A stretch of 64,000 bases of DNA from Streptomyces sp. JH34 (GTDB taxonomy: Bacteria > Actinomycetota > Actinomycetes > Streptomycetales > Streptomycetaceae). The notes under the pieces were generated by a model that saw only the letters and a program-made list of their open reading frames with translations, searched no databases and was not told the DNA's origin. Shown piece by piece: positions 47,213-55,698 of the stretch (position 1 is its first letter; each line of letters begins with the position of its first letter). The stretch is from assembly GCF_029428875.1 (NCBI RefSeq), contig NZ_JAJSOO010000001.1:6544501-6608500 (forward strand). Direction: 5' to 3'. The position numbers were made by a program, and so were the translations under genes.

Positions 47213-47400
47213 GGTCGCAGGTCACATACGAGGCGCGTTAGTAGGCCGATGGGCCGGGCGCGGCGGCATCGGGGCGCCTCGAGCGGCCGCTTCGTCCCGT
47301 TCTACGGACGAGCGTAGTAATGCCGGTCGTTGCCCCCGACCCGGTGTGCCGCTAACCATGGATCGAGCCCACGGGAGCTGACGCTCCGGGCCGGCCGGAT
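47213..47400 (+). promoter_or_regulatory. Probable c-di-AMP (ydaO/yuaA) riboswitch leader
   Basis: The 400-nt leader before the SLT gene contains CCCCGACCCGG...CCGCTAACCATGG (47335-47360), close to the conserved CCGAAUCCG...AGCUAACC end of c-di-AMP aptamers. Upstream, AGGTCGCAGGTCACA and several GC-rich helices are consistent with the 5' half. In Streptomyces this riboswitch class is known in front of cell-wall hydrolase genes such as rpfA and swl genes, which fits the downstream gene. I did not fold the RNA, so the limits are approximate. Confidence 0.5.
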
Positions 47401-47488
47401 GCGCCGTGTGTTCCGTTCGTACGGACTCCCGCGCACGTCCGCCCCGCAGCTCCGTGGCATCCCTGACCCCGACGCAAGGAGAGCTTCC

Positions 47489-48067
47489 ATCCGTACGTCC
47501 ACCCGGTCCCTGACCCCCGCCGCCCGCACCGCCCGGATCCGCAGGATCTCCGTTTCCGGACTGTGTGCCGCCGGGGCCGCAGCAGCGGCCCTGACTCTTG
47601 CCCCGTCCCCCGCGCAGGCCGCCGAGCCGGCCTCGCACGGTGTGGCCACGTCCGCCGCCGCTGTCTCGGCGACCGGGATCTCCGCGCAGGCGCACGCCAT
47701 GGCGGAGAACGCGCACAAGGCGAGCAAGGTGAGCAAGGCCACCGACTCGGACGACCTGGACCGCTGGATCCGTAAGGCCCTCAAGATCATGAAGACCGAG
47801 GGGATCCCCGGCACCTACGAAGGGCTGCACCGCAACATCATGCGCGAGTCCGGCGGCGACCCCCACGCGGCGAACGGCTGGGACGTCAACGCGCAGAACG
47901 GCACGCCCTCCAAGGGTCTGCTGCAGGTGATCCAGCCGACCTTCGAGGCGTACCACGTGGACGGTACCGCCAAGAGCCTCACCGACCCGGTCGCCAACAT
48001 CACCGCGGCCGCCAACTACGCCGCCGACAGGTACGGCTCCATCGACAACGTTGACTCCGCCTACTGA
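47489..48067 (+). CDS. Secreted SLT (lysozyme-like) peptidoglycan hydrolase
   Basis: Signal peptide ISVSGLCAAGAAAAALTLAP, then cleavage near AQAAEP. The C-terminal SLT domain reads GLHRNIMRESGGDPHAANGW, with the catalytic Glu in RESGG, and PSKGLLQVIQPTFEAYH, then ANYAADRYGS. It cuts glycan strands of the wall as a lytic transglycosylase-like enzyme. The start is unusual: AAGGAGAG lies 7 nt before an ATC (47489) and no ATG, GTG or TTG is nearby. From ATC the product has 192 residues. The first upstream in-frame ATG (47399) lies inside the riboswitch region and has no ribosome site. Confidence 0.8.
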   Translation: MRTSTRSLTPAARTARIRRISVSGLCAAGAAAAALTLAPSPAQAAEPASHGVATSAAAVSATGISAQAHAMAENAHKASKVSKATDSDDLDRWIRKALKIMKTEGIPGTYEGLHRNIMRESGGDPHAANGWDVNAQNGTPSKGLLQVIQPTFEAYHVDGTAKSLTDPVANITAAANYAADRYGSIDNVDSAY

Positions 48068-48080
48068 GCACCGGCAGCAC

Positions 48081-48122
48081 ACGGCACGGCCGCACCCCTG
48101 GCGAGGGGTGCGGCCGTGCCGT
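48081..48122 (+). terminator. Strong hairpin after the SLT gene
   Basis: A perfect 19-bp stem (48081-48099 with 48104-48122) closed by a 4-nt GGCG loop, 13 nt after the stop codon. Confidence 0.88.
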
Positions 48123-48183
48123 TTCGCGCGCGGCGGCCCGGTCCGGCTCTCCTTGGCGCCCCGGGCCCCCTTGGCGGGCGTCA

Positions 48184-48203
48184 ATAATTCATATTTAATA
48201 ACC
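48184..48203. promoter_or_regulatory. Operator-like AT-rich motif, site 1 (galactose/galactonate operon)
   Basis: ATAATTCATATTTAATAACC lies in an otherwise GC-rich stretch 68 bp before the SDR gene. It agrees at 17 of 20 positions with site 2 (reverse strand) and 15 of 20 with site 3. The half-sites are TCAT-N5-ATAA. Inferred binding site of the GntR/FadR protein encoded at 52204. Confidence 0.55.
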
Positions 48204-48270
48204 CCGTCGGGTGTCCCCAGGTACCCGAAGACCGTCCGCATGCCGTCAGGCCGCAGCACCGGAGCCGCCC

Positions 48271-49056
48271 ATGCAGCCCACAGGTCCGCAGACGTCCGGC
48301 GGCGCCGGCCGCTTCGGCGGTCGCGCCGTCGTGGTCACGGGAGCGGCAGGGGGCATCGGCGCGGCCATCGCCCGGCGCCTCGCGGACGAGGGGGCCCGTG
48401 TCCTGGTCGCCGACATCGACTCGGCGGAGGGCGGGCGCACCGCCCGGGCGATCCGGGACTCCGGGGGCGAGGCACTCTTCCATCGCACCGATGTCGCCGA
48501 CGAGGAGTCCTGGGCCTCGGCGATGGACGCCGTGCACGGAGCGTTCGGGCCCGTCACCGCGCTGGTCTCCAACGCCTACGCCGTACGCGTCGCTCCCGCC
48601 CACGACACCACGCTCGCCCAGTGGAACCAGCAGCTGGACGTCACCCTCACCGGAGCGTTCCTCGGCTTCCGTGCCTGCCTGGACGACCTTCGCGAGACCC
48701 GCGGCAGTGCCGTCCTCATCTCCTCGGTCCACGCCCTCGTCGGGCTGCCCGGCCGCCCCGCCTATGCCTCGGCGAAGGCCGGACTGACCGGACTGGCCCG
48801 GCAACTCGCCGTCGAGTACGGGCCCGACGTACGCGTCAACGCCCTGCTGCCCGGGCCCGTGCTCACCCGCGCGTGGGACGGGATCGGGGAGGCGGACCGG
48901 CGCAGCAGCGCCGAGCAGACCGTGGCCGGGCGGCTCGGACGGCCCGAGGAGGTCGCCGGCGCGACCGCCTTCCTCCTGAGTGAGGACGCCTCCTTCGTCA
49001 CGGGCGCCTCACTGGTCGTCGACGGAGGGTGGAGCGCCTACAAGACCTCCTCCTGA
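48271..49056 (+). CDS. SDR-family dehydrogenase, probable D-galactose 1-dehydrogenase
   Basis: 261 residues, classical SDR. Cofactor motif VVVTGAAGGIGAAIA (20-34), catalytic Ser in LISSVHALVG, Tyr165 and Lys169 in YASAKAG. The C-terminal SFVTGASLVVDGGWSAY is standard. The NNAG motif reads SNAY. The downstream genes are dgoD, dgoA and a sugar-acid kinase, so the reaction is probably oxidation of D-galactose to galactonolactone, the entry of the De Ley-Doudoroff pathway. Function is inferred from context; other sugars are possible. First gene of the operon, GGAG 5 nt upstream. Confidence 0.75.
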   Translation: MQPTGPQTSGGAGRFGGRAVVVTGAAGGIGAAIARRLADEGARVLVADIDSAEGGRTARAIRDSGGEALFHRTDVADEESWASAMDAVHGAFGPVTALVSNAYAVRVAPAHDTTLAQWNQQLDVTLTGAFLGFRACLDDLRETRGSAVLISSVHALVGLPGRPAYASAKAGLTGLARQLAVEYGPDVRVNALLPGPVLTRAWDGIGEADRRSSAEQTVAGRLGRPEEVAGATAFLLSEDASFVTGASLVVDGGWSAYKTSS

Positions 49057-49132
49057 CCCGCGCCCTCCACCGAGCCTTCCCGTGCCCGGCGAGCGGCCGG
49101 TCCGTCCGCCGCCGGCCGTTCCAAGGAGAGAC

Positions 49133-50278
49133 ATGAAGATCAGCCGTATCGAGACCTTCGCGGTGCCGCCCCGTTGGCTGTTGTGCCGGGTTGAGACGGA
49201 CGACGGTGTCGTCGGCTGGGGCGAGCCGGTGGTCGAGGGCCGGGCCGCCACGGTCCGCGCCGCCGTGCGGGAACTCTCCGAACTCCTCGTCGGGCAGGAC
49301 CCGCTGCGGATCGAGGACCACTGGCAGACCATGACCAAGGGGTCGTTCTACCGCGGCGGACCGGTCCTCTCCAGCGCGGTGGCCGGACTCGACCAGGCGC
49401 TGTGGGACATCACCGGCAAGGTGTACGGCGCCCCGGTGCACCAGTTGCTCGGCGGGCCGGTACGCGACCGCGTACGGGCCTACACCTGGGTCGGCGGGGA
49501 CGAGCCCACGCAGATCGCCGAAGCCGTGCGGGAGCAGGTCGAGGCGGGATTCACCGCCGTGAAGATGAACGCCTCCGGGCGGATGAACCGGCTGGCGACC
49601 ACCCGGGACATCGACGAGGTCGTCTCCCGCGCAGCCGCCGCACGGGAGGCACTCGGCGACGACAGGGACTTCGCCGTGGACTTCCACGGCCGGTTCACCG
49701 CCGCCAACGCCGCCAAGATCCTGCCGCACCTCGCCCCGTACAACCCGCTGTTCGTCGAGGAGCCGGTCCTCCCCGAGTACACCCATCGGCTGCGCGACCT
49801 GGTCGCGGGATCGCCCGTCCCACTGGCCACGGGGGAGCGGCTCTTCTCCCGCACCGACGTGCTCCCCGCCCTCATGGCCGGAGTGGCGGTCGTCCAGCCC
49901 GACCTCTCCCACGCGGGAGGCATATCCGAGGTCCGCCGGATCGCCGCGCTCGCCGAGACCTTCGGCGTACTCCTCGCGCCGCACTGCCCGCTGGGACCCG
50001 TCTCGCTCGCGGCCAGCCTCCAGGTCGCCTTCAGTACCCCGAACTTCCTGATCCAGGAACAGAGCATCGGCATCCACTACAACGTCGGCGCCGGACCGCT
50101 GGACTACCTGGCCGATCCGGCACCGCTGGACTTCCACGAAGGACACTTCCTGCGGAGCACGGCACCCGGCCTCGGCATCGACGTGGACGAACGAGCGGTA
50201 CGCGCCGCCGACGACACCGTCGAGGACTGGCACAACCCGATCTGGCGCCACACCGACGGATCCTTCGCCGAATGGTGA
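49133..50278 (+). CDS. dgoD: D-galactonate dehydratase
   Basis: 381 residues, enolase superfamily. Metal ligands Asp183 (VDFHGRF), Glu209 (FVEEP) and Glu235 (ATGERL) and the catalytic bases His185 and His284 (APHCPLGP) fall almost exactly at the E. coli DgoD numbers. It dehydrates D-galactonate to 2-keto-3-deoxygalactonate. ATG preceded by AAGGAGAG. Closely related gluconate dehydratases cannot be fully excluded, but the residue match and the dgoA neighbour favour galactonate. Confidence 0.9.
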   Translation: MKISRIETFAVPPRWLLCRVETDDGVVGWGEPVVEGRAATVRAAVRELSELLVGQDPLRIEDHWQTMTKGSFYRGGPVLSSAVAGLDQALWDITGKVYGAPVHQLLGGPVRDRVRAYTWVGGDEPTQIAEAVREQVEAGFTAVKMNASGRMNRLATTRDIDEVVSRAAAAREALGDDRDFAVDFHGRFTAANAAKILPHLAPYNPLFVEEPVLPEYTHRLRDLVAGSPVPLATGERLFSRTDVLPALMAGVAVVQPDLSHAGGISEVRRIAALAETFGVLLAPHCPLGPVSLAASLQVAFSTPNFLIQEQSIGIHYNVGAGPLDYLADPAPLDFHEGHFLRSTAPGLGIDVDERAVRAADDTVEDWHNPIWRHTDGSFAEW

Positions 50279-50340
50279 TCCCGACCTCGCCCCGGCCCCG
50301 GCCGGTGGCGTGACCGAGCCGCTGAGCAATACCTCTGGAC

Positions 50341-51015
50341 GTGAATCACATGCACCCCCTGCACCCTCTGAGCAATGACACCTTCGCCGGTGTGCTCCGG
50401 CGCACCCGCCTCGCCGCCATCGTGCGCGGCTCGGACCCCGACGCCGCGCTCCGCACCGTCCTGACCCTCGCGGAGGAGGGTGTGGCCCTCGTCGAGGTCT
50501 CCCTCAACACCACCGACGCCCTCGGGGTCATACGCCGGGCCGCGGCCGAGGTGGGCCCCGGAACCGTCGTCGGCGCGGGCACCGTGCTGACCGAGGACGA
50601 CGTCACCCGCGCCCAGGAGGCCGGGGCCGGCTGGATGGTCACCCCCGCGCTCACCGCGTCCCTGGCCGCATCGGTACGGGCCGGGCTGCCCGTCCTGGCC
50701 GGCGCCCTCACTCCGACGGAGGCCGTCGCCGCCCGCCGCGCGGGCGCCGACGCCGTCAAGCTGTTCCCCGCCTCGCTGGGCGGACCCGCCTACCTCAAGG
50801 CCCTGCGGGACCCGTTCCCGGACATGCCGATCGTGCCCGTCGGCGGAGTCGATCTGGCCGGGGCCGAGCAGTACCTCGCTCACGGAGCGGTCGCGGTGGG
50901 TGTCGGCTCGCCGCTCGTCGGCGACGCCGCGCACGGGGGAGACCTGGCCGCCCTCCGCGAACGCGCCCGCCGCTTCGTCGCGCTGTGCTCCGCCGGCACC
51001 GGGGAGGAAGCCTGA
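50341..51015 (+). CDS. dgoA: 2-Dehydro-3-deoxy-6-phosphogalactonate aldolase
   Basis: 224 residues, KDPG/KDPGal aldolase family. Catalytic Glu52 (VALVEVSLNTTDAL, the NT pattern of KDPGal rather than KDPG aldolases) and the Schiff-base Lys140 in DAVKLFPAS. It splits KDPGal into pyruvate and glyceraldehyde 3-phosphate. GTG start at 50341; ATG 50350 is an alternative. The kinase gene follows directly or overlaps its end. Confidence 0.9.
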   Translation: MNHMHPLHPLSNDTFAGVLRRTRLAAIVRGSDPDAALRTVLTLAEEGVALVEVSLNTTDALGVIRRAAAEVGPGTVVGAGTVLTEDDVTRAQEAGAGWMVTPALTASLAASVRAGLPVLAGALTPTEAVAARRAGADAVKLFPASLGGPAYLKALRDPFPDMPIVPVGGVDLAGAEQYLAHGAVAVGVGSPLVGDAAHGGDLAALRERARRFVALCSAGTGEEA

Positions 51016-52001
51016 ACGCCGCCCGGGGACGGACGTCCGGCCCCGTCGACGTCCTGACGTTCGGTGAGACCATGCTCGCCGCCCAACTCCCCGGTTCCCT
51101 GGCGGTCGGAGCCCAGGCCCGCACCACCGTCGCCGGCGCGGAGTCGAACGTCGCCATCGGCGTCGCCCGGCTGGGGCACCGAGCCGCCTGGGCCGGACTC
51201 GTCGGCGACGACGAACCCGGCCGCCTCGCCCTGCGCACCCTCCGCGGGGAAGGCGTCGACATCGCCCGCGCCGCCACCCATGCCACCGCCCCCACCGGCG
51301 CGATGCTCCGTGAGCGGCGTGTCGCGGACCTCGTGCGGGTCCACTACTGGCGCAGCGGCTCCGCGGCCTCGCTGCTCACCCCCGCGGACATCGAGCCCGC
51401 CCTCGGCGACGGCGCCAGGGTGCTCCACCTGACCGGCATCACCTGCGCGCTCGGCGCCGGCCCCCTGGAGGCAGTGCGCGTGGCAGCCGCCCACGCCCAC
51501 GCCCGCGGCTGGACTGTCGCCCTCGACGTGAACCACCGGCAGCGGCTCTGGACGGCGGAGGAGGCGGGCAGGGCGCTTCGGCCGCTGCTGCCGCACGTCA
51601 CCGCCCTGATCGCGTCGGAGGACGAACTCCCCGTCGCCACCGGTGCGTTCACCGACTCACCCGGCGGGGAGGCGCGAGCCGTGGACGCGCTCCTGGAGGC
51701 CGGGGTGCGCGAGGTGGTCGTCAAACGCGGGGGAGAGGGTGCCGCGTTCCGCGACCGGCAGGGCGTCCGGCATTCCGTACCCGCTCTGCGCGTCCCCGTG
51801 CGTGACACGGTGGGAGCCGGGGACGCCTTCTGCGCCGGCTACCTGTCCGGTCTGCTCGACGGGCTCCCGCCGGCCGGGCGGCTCGCCCGCGCGAACACGC
51901 TCGGAGCGTTCGCCGTCGCCTCGGACGGCGACTGGGAAGGGCTGCCGCGCCGCGACGAACTCGGCCTGCTCGCCGCCGCACCGGGCACCGCGATCCGCTG
52001 A
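50985..52001 (+). CDS. PfkB-family kinase, probable 2-keto-3-deoxygalactonate kinase
   Basis: PfkB fold: LTFGETMLAAQLPG, the Gly-rich AGAESNVAIGVARLG, and the catalytic Asp in DTVGAGDAFCAGYLSG. It should phosphorylate 2-keto-3-deoxygalactonate before the aldolase step, closing the pathway. The start is unclear: GTG 50985 gives 338 residues but overlaps dgoA by 31 bp. A CTG at 51012 follows GGGGAGG by 4 nt and overlaps the dgoA stop, giving 329 residues. This is a KDG-kinase-type protein, not the DgoK family of E. coli. Confidence 0.8.
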   Translation: MLRRHRGGSLNAARGRTSGPVDVLTFGETMLAAQLPGSLAVGAQARTTVAGAESNVAIGVARLGHRAAWAGLVGDDEPGRLALRTLRGEGVDIARAATHATAPTGAMLRERRVADLVRVHYWRSGSAASLLTPADIEPALGDGARVLHLTGITCALGAGPLEAVRVAAAHAHARGWTVALDVNHRQRLWTAEEAGRALRPLLPHVTALIASEDELPVATGAFTDSPGGEARAVDALLEAGVREVVVKRGGEGAAFRDRQGVRHSVPALRVPVRDTVGAGDAFCAGYLSGLLDGLPPAGRLARANTLGAFAVASDGDWEGLPRRDELGLLAAAPGTAIR

Positions 52002-52036
52002 TCCCGGTGCGGCCAGGGCAGTTGGAACACCAGCAC

Positions 52037-52058
52037 GGATATTAAATAAGAAATATCC
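52037..52058. promoter_or_regulatory. Operator-like AT-rich motif, site 2 (before the GntR gene)
   Basis: GGATATTAAATAAGAAATATCC has 7-bp inverted arms (GGATATT/AATATCC). Its reverse complement matches site 1 at 17 of 20 positions. It lies 146 bp before the GntR/FadR gene and after the kinase stop, consistent with autoregulation. Confidence 0.55.
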
Positions 52059-52203
52059 TGGTGCTTCAATGGTGTCGCTTCGCACAGCGCTCCCCGGGTC
52101 CCGGGGAGCCGGGCACCCGGGGCCGGTTCCGGCAGGGCGTGGCGGTCCCCACGACGCGCCGCGCACCCGCCCGTGCGGCTTCACCAGGACGAGGAGGCGG
52201 GCC

Positions 52204-52920
52204 ATGGCGGCCTACGTCGGCAGGGGCATCCACGGTCAGGTCGTGGAGGCCCTGGGGTTCCGGATCGTCTCCGGACGGATCGGGCAGGGCGAAACCATCG
52301 ACGTACGGTCCGTCGCGGAGGAGATGGACATCAGCCTCACCGTGATGAGGGAGTCGCTGAAGGTCCTCGCGGGCAAGGGGCTCATCGACTCCCGCCAGAA
52401 GCGCGGCACCTTCGTCCAGCCCGACGGGGAGTGGAACTTCCTCGACGCCGACGTGATCCGGTGGCGGGTGGCGGGCGGCCACGGTGCGAAGCTGCTCGGT
52501 GACCTCGCCGAGGTACGCGCCGTCATCGAGCCGGCGGTGGCCCGGCACGCCGCCGCGCGCAGGGGCGAACGGGACCTTCTCGCCCTCGAGGAGGCCCTGG
52601 CCGCGATGGGCCGGACACGGGGTGACGCCGAGGGGGCGGCCGCCGCGGACGCCGCCTTCCACCGCGCGCTCTTCCGGGCGACGGGGAACGACCTCCTGGC
52701 CCGGTTCGACCTGCTGCTGGAGCCCGGGCTCCGGGAGCGCGACCGTCTGGTGCACACGCACCGCCAGGACGACGATCCGGTGCCCAGTCACCGGGCGGTT
52801 CTGGACGCCGTCCGGGCCGGTGACCCGGAAGGGGCGCACGCCGCCATGACGGCGCTCCTCGACAAGGCCTGCGCCGACGCGGAGACCGTGACCGGCGCGG
52901 CAGCCACGCACGGGGACTGA
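52204..52920 (+). CDS. GntR/FadR-family regulator, probable galactonate-responsive repressor
   Basis: 238 residues. N-terminal winged helix (IVSGRIGQGETIDVRSVAEE, ISLTVMRESLKVLAGKGLID, QKRGTFVQP) and a C-terminal FCD helical domain whose Asp and His residues normally bind a metal and the ligand (LAEVRAVIEPAVARHAAAR, DAAFHRALFRATGN, PVPSHRAVLDAVRAGD). DgoR of E. coli is of this type. It is expected to control the galactose/galactonate operon and the GH35 gene through the shared AT-rich sites. Preceded by a GAGGCGGG ribosome site. Confidence 0.85.
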   Translation: MAAYVGRGIHGQVVEALGFRIVSGRIGQGETIDVRSVAEEMDISLTVMRESLKVLAGKGLIDSRQKRGTFVQPDGEWNFLDADVIRWRVAGGHGAKLLGDLAEVRAVIEPAVARHAAARRGERDLLALEEALAAMGRTRGDAEGAAAADAAFHRALFRATGNDLLARFDLLLEPGLRERDRLVHTHRQDDDPVPSHRAVLDAVRAGDPEGAHAAMTALLDKACADAETVTGAAATHGD

Positions 52921-52974
52921 GCGCGGGGCCGGCCGTCGGGACCGGCGCTCGAGGAGCCGGCGGAGAGGCCGAGC

Positions 52975-55350
52975 TCACCCACGGCCGGCCCCGGCGCGAC
53001 GGACGGACGCCCGGTGGACGGGTACCAGCCGGGCCGAGTGCAGCGCGGTCGACCCGAGGGCCGCGTCGAGACCCTCGCGGGCCGAGGCGTCGACGTACAC
53101 CTCGCCGCCGGGTGCCAGGGGCAGCAGGCGGATCTCCACGCCGTGCTCGACGGCCTCCGCGGCGAACCGTCGCAGTCCGATCTCCCACTCGGGGCCGTAC
53201 CAGAAGTGGTCGGCGACGAGCCGGCCGTCGATGTACGCGCGGGCGGCATCGCCCGTGAAGGAGAGGCGCAGCAGTACCTCGCCCCCGCCCGAGAACACTT
53301 CCCGTGGCACGGAGATCCGGTACACCGAAGCCGATTCGAAGTCCTCGTCCCGCGGGGCGGAGGCGCGGTGGTGGGAGCCGCCGGTCCTGGCGGGCGGGGT
53401 ACCGGCCCCGGCCCGCACGCAGGTCACCACGGGCTCGTACGTCTCCCGCGGGAGACCGAGCGTCCACCGGGTGAAGGCGCCGTCGGCAGCGGGAGAACCG
53501 ATCCCGGGGCCGGACAGTGCCGCCGGTGCGGGCAGCAGGGCGAAGGAAGCCGTCGGGCGTGCGGTGTGCAGGCGCAGTTCGGGGCCGTCGGCCAGGACGA
53601 GTTCGTCGCACAGCACGAGCCGGTCCTCGCCCCAGACGCGCACCCGGTTCACGGACCGGGCGCCGGCCTCGTCGAGCACGAGTACGTGCACCGGGCCGGC
53701 CGGCCCGTGGACGGTCAGCACCGCGTCCGTGCCCGGCTCCGGCACGGATACCAGGGTGGTGTCCGGACCCGCCGTCACTTCGGCCGGGCCTTCGACCCGC
53801 AGCCCGGCGGGGAGGGCGAGCCGCACGGCGATACCGTCCGTGGCGGCGAGCACGGTCAGGGGGACGCCGCCGGCGTGGAGCCGGGTGACGGGCTGGGCCG
53901 TCGCCCAGTCCAGCCGTACACCGCCCCCCAGGTCGTAGCCGACCGGCCAGACGAAGTGCGCCCCGGAGGGGATGGTCACCGGCTGATCCGGGAGGACGAC
54001 GTCGCGTCCGCCGTGCAGCCGGACACGGAACCGCACCTCCTCGTGCCGTGGCAACGGCTCGTGGGGCTGGTGGTTGTTGACGAACAGGAAACCCCGTTCG
54101 CCGTCGGACCGGACGGCCCAGCGCAGCGTGGTCCGGTCGTCGAGCCCCTCGGGTCCGGCATCGGGCGCTGCGAGCGGCATCCCGGCCAGCTCGGCCCCGG
54201 AGTCCCGCAGGAAGAGGTGCTGGAGCCGCAGCCGGTGGAACGACGGCCGCACCTGCCCGTACTCGCCCAGCGGAGCCTGGAAGTCGTAGGACACCCTGGG
54301 CAGGTCGTTGGGGTAACCCGTCGCGTGGGACTCCTGGTTGGGAACCGTGAGGTCCAGACGCTGGGAGCAGCCGTGGTACAGGTAGTAGCCCTGCCACACG
54401 GAGCCGCTGCCGAGTTTCGCCAGCGCCAGCGCGGTGATGTCCTCCGCGGGCACGAGAGGACGGCGGTGGTAGGCGATGGCCATGCCCCCGCCCAGTTCGC
54501 AGGTCGCGTACGGGTGGCGGCGGTCGTCCGGGCCTGAGCCCGAGGGCGCGGAGTTCCTGAGGTCCGCCCCGATGGCGTGGTCGTCGCGGATGGACGTGAA
54601 GAAGTAATGGCGGCGCATGCCCCGGGCCCAGCCCTCGTGCGCGTCCTCCCAGAACGCCTCCGGATAGCCGCCGTACAGCGGCAGCAGCACGTCCTCGGGA
54701 ATCCGGGCGGCGCCCCAGCCGGTCGCGGTCCACAGCGGCACCCGGATGCCGGCGTCCTCCGCCATGCGCCGCAGCGTCGCGAGATGTCCGGGTCGGTCGT
54801 ACAGTTCGTTCTCGATCTGGACGGCGACGACCGGTCCGCCCTCGTCGTGGGCGAGGCCGCGCAGTTCGTGCGAGATCCGGGCGAAGTAGGGCTCCAGGAG
54901 CGCCAGATAGTCCGGGTCGTCGGTACGCGGTGCGCAGCCGGTGTCCGCGAGCCAGTCGGGGAAGCCGCCGTTGCGGCACTCGCCGTGCGACCACGGGCCG
55001 ATGCGCACCGCAACGGCCAGGCCGAGCTCCGCGCACAGCCCGACGAAACGGCGCAGGTCGAGGCCGCCCTCGAAGCGCAGGACGCCGCGCCTGTCCTCGT
55101 GCTGGTTCCAGAAGAGATACGTCGCCACCAGGTCGATGCCGCCCGCGCGCATCTTGAGCAGTTCCTCGCGCCATTCGGCGTCCGGGTACCGGCTGAAGTG
55201 GAACTCTCCCATGACGGGGATCCACGCCTCGCCGCCGCGGAGCACCCGGCGGCTGTCCACCGACACACCGGGCGCGGTCCCGGGGGCACTTCCCATCGGG
55301 AGGTGCCCGGAGACCGGTGCGGCCGGCTTGTGTACACGCAACGACAACAT
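52975..55350 (-). CDS. GH35 beta-galactosidase, cytoplasmic
   Basis: 791 residues. Barrel motifs GEFHFSRYPDAEWREELLKM and IGPWSHGECRNGGFPDWLAD; acid/base Glu182 in VQIENELYD and nucleophile Glu285 in YATCELGGGM. C-terminal beta domains include a jelly-roll (RLVADHFWYGPEWEIGLRR). No signal peptide follows MLSLRVHKPAAPVS, so it should act inside the cell on imported galactosides, freeing galactose for the adjacent dehydrogenase pathway. It converges with the GntR gene and has AGGAG before its ATG. No dedicated importer is seen in the cluster. Confidence 0.9.
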   Translation of the reverse strand: MLSLRVHKPAAPVSGHLPMGSAPGTAPGVSVDSRRVLRGGEAWIPVMGEFHFSRYPDAEWREELLKMRAGGIDLVATYLFWNQHEDRRGVLRFEGGLDLRRFVGLCAELGLAVAVRIGPWSHGECRNGGFPDWLADTGCAPRTDDPDYLALLEPYFARISHELRGLAHDEGGPVVAVQIENELYDRPGHLATLRRMAEDAGIRVPLWTATGWGAARIPEDVLLPLYGGYPEAFWEDAHEGWARGMRRHYFFTSIRDDHAIGADLRNSAPSGSGPDDRRHPYATCELGGGMAIAYHRRPLVPAEDITALALAKLGSGSVWQGYYLYHGCSQRLDLTVPNQESHATGYPNDLPRVSYDFQAPLGEYGQVRPSFHRLRLQHLFLRDSGAELAGMPLAAPDAGPEGLDDRTTLRWAVRSDGERGFLFVNNHQPHEPLPRHEEVRFRVRLHGGRDVVLPDQPVTIPSGAHFVWPVGYDLGGGVRLDWATAQPVTRLHAGGVPLTVLAATDGIAVRLALPAGLRVEGPAEVTAGPDTTLVSVPEPGTDAVLTVHGPAGPVHVLVLDEAGARSVNRVRVWGEDRLVLCDELVLADGPELRLHTARPTASFALLPAPAALSGPGIGSPAADGAFTRWTLGLPRETYEPVVTCVRAGAGTPPARTGGSHHRASAPRDEDFESASVYRISVPREVFSGGGEVLLRLSFTGDAARAYIDGRLVADHFWYGPEWEIGLRRFAAEAVEHGVEIRLLPLAPGGEVYVDASAREGLDAALGSTALHSARLVPVHRASVRRAGAGRG

Positions 55351-55422
55351 GACAGGGGGCTCCTGCGGGCGCGGCTCGGTGAAGTGGGTTCATCGTCGGC
55401 GCGGGCCGATGCCCTGTCAAGA

Positions 55423-55442
55423 TGTATTCATAATTAATGACC
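55423..55442. promoter_or_regulatory. Operator-like AT-rich motif, site 3 (before the GH35 gene)
   Basis: TGTATTCATAATTAATGACC, with perfect TCAT-N5-ATGA half-sites, matches site 1 at 15 of 20 positions. It lies 73 bp upstream of the minus-strand GH35 start, where a repressor or promoter element would be expected. Confidence 0.55.
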
Positions 55443-55698
55443 AGAGCGGTGGAGCCGGTCGGTCGTCATGAGTAACGAAACTCTGCACGGGCGTACTTCG
55501 AGGAGGGCGGGCCCTCCTTCGCGGGGCCGATCGGGTGAAATTAGGTGAACCCGCCCGTCCTGCCGTTTCCCGGCCCGGGTGTCGGTGGTTGTCCATGGCG
55601 GAAGACCGGCCGGGGGGATTTCGGGCGACTTCACGCGTTCCACGGTTCCCGGAAGGGCGACCGGTTGTCCGATCTCTGAACTCTGGAGCTACTGAAAA

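Noticed and set aside
52925..52992. GGGGCCGGCCGT / ACGGCCGGCCCC inverted repeat as a terminator between GntR and GH35
   Set aside because: The loop is about 44 nt and one arm lies inside the GH35 coding end; too loose to call.
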